This document shows, piece after piece, positions 19,603-26,894 of a stretch of DNA of 62,938 nucleotides. The stretch spans positions 1-62,938 of the forward strand of contig NZ_JAVIXR010000015.1 of NCBI RefSeq assembly GCF_031157525.1, read 5' to 3'. A program made the position numbers and the translations under genes. Position 1 is the first letter of the stretch, and the number at the start of each line of letters is the position of its first letter. The notes beneath the pieces were generated by a model, which was not told the DNA's origin, did not search any database, and worked only from the letters and a program-made list of their open reading frames with translations. Source of the stretch: Marinobacter sediminicola. Lineage in GTDB: Bacteria > Pseudomonadota > Gammaproteobacteria > Pseudomonadales > Oleiphilaceae.

Positions 19603-20343
19603 TCACCGCAACCGGAACTTCAGGTTATGAACCGTGCGTGCAACGGCTTCATTCAGATGCTTCGCCTTCCTATAAAGCGTTACACTGAGATCACGTTTCG
19701 ATTTCTGTTTGGCGTAACCAATCATGGAGTCAAATTCTTGATCATTAGTCAGGCATGCCGGGTGCACACCATAGTTCTCCACACCATGCTTCCAGAACTC
19801 ATCCATCTCCAAATCCACTGGCTGAGTCCATTCTCTTGCGTGCCGGAGAAACTTTTCAGCCCCGGTTGGGGTTAGATAATAACCTGTGGTGCTTTTGTGT
19901 CCTTTGGAGTATTTGAACACCTCGATACTGCTGATCTCAAACACTCGCTTCAGAGGTGTACTCTTCTTTCGCAAAGGAGAAAATAGCCTGACACACTCGA
20001 GGTTTTCGGGCAGCTTTTCTGTGACATTTACAAAAGTGCCAAAGCGTTCCGGGAATAACAGTGCATCATCTTCAAGAACAATTATCGGACGCCCTGACTC
20101 TACGCACTGCTCCCAAATCAGATAGTGACTGGCATAGCACCCAAGCTGTCCCGGAGACATATCGTCAGGCTCTTCTCGCCGACGCTTTATTGAGTTGTAA
20201 TGTCGAAAAAGGTCATGCCCCTTGCTTCCATTAACCGCATCAAAAAAAGAAAACTCGAGATCGAGGGATTGTAATTGCTGAGAGATTTTCTCTCGGCGCT
20301 CGAGAGCCGACGCTAGGCTTATGACGACAATTTTGGGGGGCAT
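19603..20343 (-). CDS. Glycosyltransferase family 25 (LPS biosynthesis), copy 1
   Basis: The product has 246 residues. N-terminal VVISLASALERREKI, GQLGCYASHYLIWEQC, IIVLEDDALLFPER (Glu91-Asp-Asp) and STTGYYLTPTGAEKFL are hallmarks of GT25 LPS galactosyl/glucosyltransferases such as the LgtB/LpsA group. The donor sugar is not predictable. It is a paralogue of the gene at 21408, sharing the same motif series. The ATG at 20343 has no clear ribosome site. It is followed directly by the GT32 gene. Confidence 0.88.
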   Translation of the reverse strand: MPPKIVVISLASALERREKISQQLQSLDLEFSFFDAVNGSKGHDLFRHYNSIKRRREEPDDMSPGQLGCYASHYLIWEQCVESGRPIIVLEDDALLFPERFGTFVNVTEKLPENLECVRLFSPLRKKSTPLKRVFEISSIEVFKYSKGHKSTTGYYLTPTGAEKFLRHAREWTQPVDLEMDEFWKHGVENYGVHPACLTNDQEFDSMIGYAKQKSKRDLSVTLYRKAKHLNEAVARTVHNLKFRLR

Positions 20344-20409
20344 ATTTAGTAAGAACCATTAGTTTGAATGTTTATCATCCCGTTTCTCGGGCGAACTCTG
20401 GCTGGCCGA

Positions 20410-21333
20410 TCATTTCCGTATAATCGGCAGCCATCGCTTGAGAGCAACCTCAATATTATTGAGATGCTTGAGCATGCTCAAGCCCGTAAGAGGGTTATAG
20501 GTCCACGGCTTGGCAGGCGTCTCCCCCTCACAGTCCAGAAACTGCTCGGCGATGGGGGGCACCTTCTCACTGGACGTCGCCAAAAAACGTGAAGCCTGCT
20601 CCTCTGTCCACATACGAAAGGGATAAAATCCACACCTCTTACGCTTCTCCGCAAGCTTCAAGCCTAACGTTTTACTTTTACCACGATAAGCAGGCACCTC
20701 AGGCAACCACATGGCAAATGGCGCCCAGAGATACAACATAGGGCCGAAAGACGCCTTGGCCTGACTATCGTTAGCTGGCTCAGACTGGTGAAATTCCCAA
20801 CCAGCTGCGAGCAGGCGCGCAGGCTTAAACATAACCAGGTCGGAATAGTGAACCCCTGCACTTTGCCCCATATTTTTGCGCACGAAAACTGACGCATCAG
20901 GCCCCGGCTCTGGAATCAGTGGTCGCTTTAACTGATCGACACCCCGGATAAAGCATGGATGAATGAAGGCAACAGCAGGGTTCGATTCAAACAGCTTATT
21001 GAGCTCTATCACCTCATGCCCCAGTATGGGTCTTACCAACTGAGTATCGTCTTGAAGATAACAAAGAAGGTTCCGGTCTTTCAGCTTAACCAAGGCATTC
21101 TGCATGTTGTGGTACAACCCGCCATGCTTGATGCTGCCCTTTTTTTCCGGTAACACAACCTGATGGCGGTCTTTAATGCCAGCAAGGAACTCAAGAGTTT
21201 GCGGGTCGTTGCTATCGTCGTCGAATATAACAATTTCGGGCTGATCAATGGCAGCCTCAATGGAATCAATGCAGTTTTTCAGAAAGGCGCCGCGATTGAA
21301 CGAGAAGATACAGAATGTGATGCTAGCTGACAT
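20410..21333 (-). CDS. Glycosyltransferase family 2 protein
   Basis: The product has 307 residues. An N-terminal GT-A fold is indicated by ITFCIFSFNRGAFLKNCIDS, EIVIFDDDSND (residues 34-43) and CYLQDDTQLV as the DxD-like site. The C-terminal half is unlike common GT2 proteins and contains the segments SAGVHYSDLVMFKP and MLYLWAPFAMWLPEVP. The ATG at 21333 follows AGGAATAACT. It lies between the two GT25 paralogues, separated from them by 66 and 74 bp. Sugar and acceptor are unknown. Confidence 0.8.
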   Translation of the reverse strand: MSASITFCIFSFNRGAFLKNCIDSIEAAIDQPEIVIFDDDSNDPQTLEFLAGIKDRHQVVLPEKKGSIKHGGLYHNMQNALVKLKDRNLLCYLQDDTQLVRPILGHEVIELNKLFESNPAVAFIHPCFIRGVDQLKRPLIPEPGPDASVFVRKNMGQSAGVHYSDLVMFKPARLLAAGWEFHQSEPANDSQAKASFGPMLYLWAPFAMWLPEVPAYRGKSKTLGLKLAEKRKRCGFYPFRMWTEEQASRFLATSSEKVPPIAEQFLDCEGETPAKPWTYNPLTGLSMLKHLNNIEVALKRWLPIIRK

Positions 21334-21407
21334 AGTTATTCCTGTGAAATTGCAGTTCCCACCGCGAAGGCATAAACATTGCCGTTCTGACGCATAACCG
21401 CTCTCAG

Positions 21408-22229
21408 CTAACGACTGAATTCTTGGGGTCGTGCCTTTCCAGGTCTAGCTCTCAGGAAATATTGGACGTTGTGAATAATTCTGCCGACCTTCTGCCTAAG
21501 CATATATGAGCGCCAGTTGATGTAACTTCGGAGAGATCGCTTTGCCTTCTGCTCATCCCCCCAGGGCATAAAGGAATCCTGCTCCGGGTCATGTGTGAGA
21601 CATGGGGGATCTATGCCATAGCATTCTACGCCATTGGCCCAAAACTGATCCATCTGGCGATCTACGGGCTCTACCCAACTCTGGCAATAAGCCACAAGCT
21701 TTTCCGCTGCTGTGGGCGTCAAATAATAACCTGTAGTACTTATGTGCCCTCGGAGATATTTTCCTAGCTGAAGGCTTCCGAGCTCCATGACGGGATAATA
21801 TTGGTTATTCCGTGCTTTATTCTCAAATAACCGAACACACTCCACGCTATTCGGTAGAAGCGAAATCGACCGTAAAAACTCTTTGAAATGCGCTGGGAAA
21901 ATTTGCGCATCGTCTTCAAGCACCACTATTGGCTGCTTGGAGGCTATGCACCTCTGCCAAATCAGAAAGTGGCTTGCGAAACAACCCAGCTGTCCATATG
22001 TAAGCGGCTTTCCGCCGATCGACCTGACCTTCACCGGGTCGTAGTGATCAAACAGCGCGTGACCGTCCTTTCCATCAACCGCATCGAAGAACTCAAACTC
22101 TAATTCAAGTGAGGCGAATTGAGTTTCAATGGCTGCCCTTCTCTCAGCTGCGCGCACGAGACTAACCACAAGAACCAAAGGATACTGCCCTGTCCATTCA
22201 GCATGCTGCGAACATTTAACGTCAGTCAT
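21408..22229 (-). CDS. Glycosyltransferase family 25 (LPS biosynthesis), copy 2
   Basis: The product has 273 residues, a GT25 protein paralogous to copy 1 at 19603: VVSLVRAAERRAAIE, LTYGQLGCFASHFLIWQRC, IVVLEDDAQIFPAHF (Glu105-Asp-Asp) and STTGYYLTPTAAEKLV. It has about 15 more residues at the N-terminus and a longer C-terminal tail. The start overlaps the end of the preceding gene by 8 bp. Divergence between the copies suggests they act at different positions of the core oligosaccharide. Confidence 0.87.
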   Translation of the reverse strand: MTDVKCSQHAEWTGQYPLVLVVSLVRAAERRAAIETQFASLELEFEFFDAVDGKDGHALFDHYDPVKVRSIGGKPLTYGQLGCFASHFLIWQRCIASKQPIVVLEDDAQIFPAHFKEFLRSISLLPNSVECVRLFENKARNNQYYPVMELGSLQLGKYLRGHISTTGYYLTPTAAEKLVAYCQSWVEPVDRQMDQFWANGVECYGIDPPCLTHDPEQDSFMPWGDEQKAKRSLRSYINWRSYMLRQKVGRIIHNVQYFLRARPGKARPQEFSR

Positions 22230-23199
22230 TCAGCCCGTCCTGTGTAGTAATCAAATTCATAAGCTGGCCAGACCAATCCTCAACCGACCATAATTTCCGC
22301 CCCGTACTTTGGGAATGAATAGTCACGAATTTTATAGAGGGGTCCTTGAAGCACAAAGCCACTTCGTGAGAAAGGCGCTCTGCATCGCTGGTATCGAAAA
22401 TATATCGGATATGCCCTGTATCTGCCCAAACGACATTCTGGCCATATTCCGTCTGTCTACGAGCCAGGAATGCTTTGTAGGTTGCAAACTCAGACCACCT
22501 ACGCGGAGGTTGCTTAAGCAAAACACTCCACCAAGGCTCACCATGTTCCGATTCAAGCCACTCAAACAAGGCTCTCAGGGTCGGCACATGGATTATAAAA
22601 GGAGTATCAAAGTAATCATTGATGCGGCCATTATGTTCAGGCTTTGCATGGACCAAGAGACTCGCCTGATTCACCCAGTTCCGGACTTTTGAAATCAGAC
22701 TTTCTGGCGAGCCCCATGTGGCATAACAGGCGATGGCACTCCCTGCAGGCAAGAGCTCCGCTGGCGTTGCATCCGGGCAGACAACCACATCAGAATCAAT
22801 AACAACCGCATAGTCACATTCAGACTCCGCCGCCAGCTTGAGTTTACATATCTGCTGGGTGTGCCAGCCGGTGTAGTGCGGCCAGGACGGCACACCGATT
22901 TTTCTGGACAAGCTTCCGGCAATACGGGTGACATGGCGCCCGAACAGTCGTTCATAAGCCCGTGCCTTCAGCCGCCTTTGCTCTAGTGCTGCAGGTAGAA
23001 CGTCGGCTGTACTGAGCATAGTAAGAGAACCGCCCTCAAAACCACTGAAGGCATGCCTATCCTCAGCCTGGACGACGGTTGCATGCGGAATATCCCGCAA
23101 CCCAGAGCGCTCTATCGAGGCTCGTAACAGCCTGAAGTGCTCAAGATCGCCAGACCAAGTGGGCGTTATAAGGATGAATGACGGCGCTGCATCCATCAT
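22222..23199 (-). CDS. Putative glycosyltransferase, DUF6492-like
   Basis: The product has 325 residues. SFILITPTWSGDLEHFRLLRASIERS and a YTGWHTQQICKLKLA segment followed by Asp135-Ser-Asp137 (VVIDSDVVV) suggest a GT-A type transferase and resemble the DUF6492 family. No tested function is known to me. I chose the ATG at 23199 because it overlaps the preceding stop as ATGA and follows AGGAGCGCGAA; a start at 23232 would overlap by 37 bp. It belongs to the tight minus-strand LPS operon. Confidence 0.7.
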   Translation of the reverse strand: MMDAAPSFILITPTWSGDLEHFRLLRASIERSGLRDIPHATVVQAEDRHAFSGFEGGSLTMLSTADVLPAALEQRRLKARAYERLFGRHVTRIAGSLSRKIGVPSWPHYTGWHTQQICKLKLAAESECDYAVVIDSDVVVCPDATPAELLPAGSAIACYATWGSPESLISKVRNWVNQASLLVHAKPEHNGRINDYFDTPFIIHVPTLRALFEWLESEHGEPWWSVLLKQPPRRWSEFATYKAFLARRQTEYGQNVVWADTGHIRYIFDTSDAERLSHEVALCFKDPSIKFVTIHSQSTGRKLWSVEDWSGQLMNLITTQDGLND

Positions 23200-24086
23200 T
23201 TCGCGCTCCTGTCCCGCCGACGTGACTGCCAAACCCGCAACCAGGTTCTGAGCCGACTGCGGGTTTCACTGCCGCTATACCGCCCTTTCGCAACGTGCCG
23301 AATCCGGAATACACCCGGAATCGAAATCGGCTCCCCTGGGCTGCGCAATAACCAGCGAAATGCTCGGTCTTCATGGCATTTTGCAAAGCTCTCTACCGGC
23401 TGCTGATACAACCCAATGTTCCGGCAATAGCCGACAGCTCTGCAAACGTCACCATGGGCGATCTGCAGTGGCCCAGTTGCCTTGGATATTTGCCGTGAGG
23501 TAAACGATGAGGTGTCAATATCGAGCACTTGTGGCTCAGACGAGCCCGCCTGAAGCATGGGATTGTTCTCCGCCAGCAAGTCCGTTGTTCGTTCGATTTC
23601 CGGGAATAATAATGCGTTCTGGCGGCCTTGCAACGCTTCTGCCAAGGCATCCAGACAGTTGTCACGAAACATCAGGTCGCAATCAGTAAACCAGACCCAG
23701 TCTGCCTTTGTTGCCAGGGCGGCGCGGTTGCGACCAATACCGCGACGAAAAAGCTGCTGTTTTGGAATTGGTTGCCAGTTCCAGCTAACACCCGGAACCA
23801 CCTGTTGACCAAAAAAATCCAACAGTGCTTTTGTTTTAGCATCTTCCGGGCTGTAAAAAACGGTCATCGTCACATCAAGCTTCTCAGGCGGAAAAAGCAC
23901 CACAGAGCTAAGCTGATAAACAAGGAAATGTGAGTAGTTCCAGCAGTGGCTGACAACTTCAACACTCAGATGCCCCGTGCGGGCAGCGCGATCCTTTTCT
24001 GGCGGTAGATTGGGTTCAAACCATGCGGCCGGTATCCAGCCACCTGCCGCAAACCGATAAAAAGCCAGTACGATCAAATTCCACAT
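23196..24086 (-). CDS. Putative glycosyltransferase (GT-A type)
   Basis: The product has 296 residues. The segment GRNRAALATKADWVWFTDCD, with Asp135-Cys-Asp137, resembles the acceptor/donor region of GT2-type enzymes. An N-terminal HLSVEVVSHCWNYSHFLVYQ and a later KCHEDRAFRWLLRSPG have no family that I recognise with confidence. It is the first gene of the minus-strand transferase run (24086 to 18884). The 204-bp gap to the divergent acyltransferase is likely to hold its promoter, but I see no clear -35/-10 pair. Confidence 0.68.
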   Translation of the reverse strand: MWNLIVLAFYRFAAGGWIPAAWFEPNLPPEKDRAARTGHLSVEVVSHCWNYSHFLVYQLSSVVLFPPEKLDVTMTVFYSPEDAKTKALLDFFGQQVVPGVSWNWQPIPKQQLFRRGIGRNRAALATKADWVWFTDCDLMFRDNCLDALAEALQGRQNALLFPEIERTTDLLAENNPMLQAGSSEPQVLDIDTSSFTSRQISKATGPLQIAHGDVCRAVGYCRNIGLYQQPVESFAKCHEDRAFRWLLRSPGEPISIPGVFRIRHVAKGRYSGSETRSRLRTWLRVWQSRRRDRSAK

Positions 24087-24290
24087 AATTGCTGCCCGAG
24101 TCGCGCCTGATTCTTGCGCCCGACTGAAGGGGTGGATTTCCTCCGGGCGTCATTCCTTAAAGCGGCAAATTCTAACATGGCGCGGTCTCAAATACAGGAA
24201 ACCATCTGTTAACCAAACAGCCCCCAACTTGTACGGACCAGATGACAGTGGTACTTTTCCGATCTGCATCCCGCTGATTGGATTTTTCTT

Positions 24291-25169
24291 GTGTCCGGCA
24301 AACTCATCGCTCTGGCTTTTCGCTTACTTTCCTTACTCAGCCTCCGCTGGGCTCAAAACATTGGCCGTTTTCTGGGCGGCCTGGTTTGGAGATTGGGCGG
24401 TCGTTCTGTAGAAACCACCCGCAAAAACTTGCTTGCCTGTTATCCAAATCTTACAGATGCGGAACGGGAACTCCTGGGCCGCCAGAGCCTTCGCGAAACC
24501 GGTGCCACAGCGATGGAGATTCCTTTAATGTGGGAGTGGCCGGTTGAACGCTGTTTGGGTCTGATAAAGGAAATTGAAGGCGAAGAACTGCTTGATGGCT
24601 ACAAGGCAGACGGCAAAGGCTTACTCCTGCTTGCGCCACACTTGGGCAACTGGGAACTTGCAGGTTTGTTCTTTGCTTCCCGCTATAAAATGGCAGCCCT
24701 TTACAGCCCGCCTAACCGCCAAGAGTTTGAAACCTACATCAAGAATGTCAGAAGTCGCAGCGGTTCTGAACTGGTCGCGACGGATCGGCGAGGCATCATT
24801 CGCCTCTTTACCATTTTGCGGGAAGGTGGTGTCGTAGGCATATTGCCAGATCAAACCCCAAGACTGGAAGGCGGTGAGTTCGCACCATTTTATGGCATCC
24901 CCACAGCCACAATGACACTCTCTTCAAAACTGATTCATAAAACGGGCGCGCAGCCGCTGATCACCTTTGCCCAGAGACTACCCAACGGCGAAGGGTTCAA
25001 GATTGTCATCAAGAAAGCGGACGAAGGTATGACGTCGAAAGATATGCCCGAATCGCTTGCCGCGCTGAACCGTTCAGTGGAGCAATGTATTGAAATGGCG
25101 CCGGAACAGTATCAGTGGGAGTACAAGCGCTTTCGCCGAACGGCCCCAGGAGAAACGCCGGTTTACTGA
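24291..25169 (+). CDS. Lipid A late acyltransferase (LpxL/LpxM family), copy 2
   Basis: The product has 292 residues. The family layout is an N-terminal hydrophobic segment (about residues 5-35), the catalytic HX4E motif His117 to Glu122 (HLGNWE), then DQTPRLEGGEFAPFYGIPTA. It adds a secondary acyl chain to lipid A or a related lipid at the inner membrane. It differs from copy 1 at 11452, which has Asp at the acid position. The start is GTG with a weak GGA site. Its stop is immediately followed by the convergent kdkA stop, with no gap. Confidence 0.9.
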   Translation: MSGKLIALAFRLLSLLSLRWAQNIGRFLGGLVWRLGGRSVETTRKNLLACYPNLTDAERELLGRQSLRETGATAMEIPLMWEWPVERCLGLIKEIEGEELLDGYKADGKGLLLLAPHLGNWELAGLFFASRYKMAALYSPPNRQEFETYIKNVRSRSGSELVATDRRGIIRLFTILREGGVVGILPDQTPRLEGGEFAPFYGIPTATMTLSSKLIHKTGAQPLITFAQRLPNGEGFKIVIKKADEGMTSKDMPESLAALNRSVEQCIEMAPEQYQWEYKRFRRTAPGETPVY

Positions 25170-25883
25170 TCAGCCCTCCCGGTAACCCCTCATAAATCTC
25201 TGCCAGAACTGCTCTCGCAGTTTGTCATCGAGTTGCCCGAGGCACTTCTTTGTAGACCGCTCAAGGCGACTGATGTTGCTTTCTTTCCACCCATCTCCAG
25301 CCTGTTCTGGCATGATGCGCCCCCGGTCAAAATCAATCAGGTAGACTTGATCCGCAACCAGAATGTTCATGCAGTTCAAATCCGCATGGTTCACGCTGGC
25401 GTTGTGAAACCGGCGCACACAGGCACCTGCCGCCTGCCAGATTTCTCCGCTCGACGAGTCAATATACTCAGAGATTGGCTTTGCACCGGGAATCCGACGA
25501 ATAATCAGTGATGCACTATAGAATAGAGGCCCATGCAACCGGTAGCCTGCAGCAATAGGCTCAGGTACGGGCAAACCTTCATCGAGAAGCTGATTCAACA
25601 AGCGGAATTCGGCGAACGATCGAACGGCATCTTCGCTGGTGAATACATAACTTCGTCGAATAAAACGACCCGGCAAGCCTCCGCGACAAAAGTGTCGCAA
25701 TACACCCTCGCCAAACGGCCCTTCAACAAACCAGGCAGCGCCTCGGCCACCTTGGGTGATCAAAACTGCGTTCCCACCCCAGAAATCCGGGTCGAACCAC
25801 TCTTCCCGGAAACTCTCTTTAACGGCTGAAGACACCAGATAACCTCCAGTGCCTCCAATATGCTTGACGCAGCTCGCCCCCAC
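25170..25883 (-). CDS. kdkA: 3-deoxy-D-manno-octulosonic acid kinase
   Basis: The product has 237 residues, the usual length of KdkA. It is a small protein-kinase-like enzyme that phosphorylates Kdo in lipid A-Kdo with ATP. The catalytic loop is His166-Ala-Asp168-Leu-Asn170 (HADLNCMNIL) and the metal site is LIDFDRGR (Asp184, Asp186). The start is a GTG only 7 bp from the ilvE stop, with a poor ribosome site, so translation may depend on ilvE. In known cases (for example Haemophilus), KdkA accompanies a WaaA that adds a single Kdo. Confidence 0.9.
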   Translation of the reverse strand: MGASCVKHIGGTGGYLVSSAVKESFREEWFDPDFWGGNAVLITQGGRGAAWFVEGPFGEGVLRHFCRGGLPGRFIRRSYVFTSEDAVRSFAEFRLLNQLLDEGLPVPEPIAAGYRLHGPLFYSASLIIRRIPGAKPISEYIDSSSGEIWQAAGACVRRFHNASVNHADLNCMNILVADQVYLIDFDRGRIMPEQAGDGWKESNISRLERSTKKCLGQLDDKLREQFWQRFMRGYREG

Positions 25884-25890
25884 AGGGGAA

Positions 25891-26814
25891 TTACCCTGCG
25901 TGCGTCAGCCAGTCGCTATGCTGCGGCAGTTTTCCTTTCACCGCATCAAAATACATAGCCTGCAATTTCTCGGTTACCGGTCCGCGCTTGCCAGCGCCAA
26001 TAGCACGACCGTCCAGCTCACGAATTGGCAGCACTTCAGCTGCGGTACCAGTAAAGAACGCTTCGTCGGCAACATACACTTCATCGCGAGTAATACGACG
26101 CTCTTTCACCGGAATGTTCAACTCGGCGGCAAAATCCAGAATGGTTTGGCGGGTAATGCCTTCCAGGCAAGAAGTCAGCTCTGGTGTGTGCAGAATCCCA
26201 TTGCGCATGATAAAGATGTTTTCGCCCGAACCCTCAGCCACATAACCTTCGTTATCGAGCAGCAGCGCTTCTTCACAGCCACTGGCAATAGCTTCGTTCA
26301 ACGCCAGCATGGAGTTGATGTAGTTGCCGTTTGCCTTCGCCTTACACATGGTGATGTTAACGTGGTGGCGAGTGTATGAAGAGGTGCGCACCTTGATGCC
26401 AACTTCCTTGGCTTCTGGCGACATGTACGAAGGCCAACTCCAGGCCGCAACCATTACATGAACCTTCAGGTTATCCGCACGCAGACCCATGCCTTCAGAG
26501 CCCAAAAACACCATCGGGCGCAGGTAGGCTTCATCAAGGTTATTCTCACGAACCGCTGCAAGTTGAGCTGCGTTCAGCTCTTCTTTGCTGAACGGCATCT
26601 TCATGTTCAGAATATGGGCAGAGCGGAATAGACGATCGGTATGGTCCTGCAGGCGAAAAATAGCCGGGCCATTCGCAGTGTTGTAAGCGCGCACCCCTTC
26701 AAAACAGCCCAGGCCGTAGTGCAGAGTGTGGGTCAGGACGTGGGTTTTGGCTTCACGCCAGGGGACCATTTCACCATCCAGCCAGATAACGCCATCGCGA
26801 TCAGCCATCGTCAT
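25891..26814 (-). CDS. ilvE: Branched-chain amino acid aminotransferase
   Basis: The product has 307 residues, a class IV PLP enzyme that makes valine, leucine and isoleucine from their 2-oxo acids with glutamate. The PLP lysine is Lys160 in MCKAKANGNY; LHYGLGCFEGVRAY near the N-terminus and EGSGENIFIM are typical. The ATG at 26814 follows AGGAG with 9-bp spacing. It is downstream of glnE by 80 bp and upstream of kdkA by 7 bp. The glnE-ilvE-LPS order is the same as in Pseudomonas. Confidence 0.96.
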   Translation of the reverse strand: MTMADRDGVIWLDGEMVPWREAKTHVLTHTLHYGLGCFEGVRAYNTANGPAIFRLQDHTDRLFRSAHILNMKMPFSKEELNAAQLAAVRENNLDEAYLRPMVFLGSEGMGLRADNLKVHVMVAAWSWPSYMSPEAKEVGIKVRTSSYTRHHVNITMCKAKANGNYINSMLALNEAIASGCEEALLLDNEGYVAEGSGENIFIMRNGILHTPELTSCLEGITRQTILDFAAELNIPVKERRITRDEVYVADEAFFTGTAAEVLPIRELDGRAIGAGKRGPVTEKLQAMYFDAVKGKLPQHSDWLTHAG

Positions 26815-26894
26815 GCTTCGTTGCTCCTAAAAAAGCGGTTTTTGGAAACCTAGTGTAGCTTGGCATTCTATCAGGAAATTTTGGCGGAACGACA

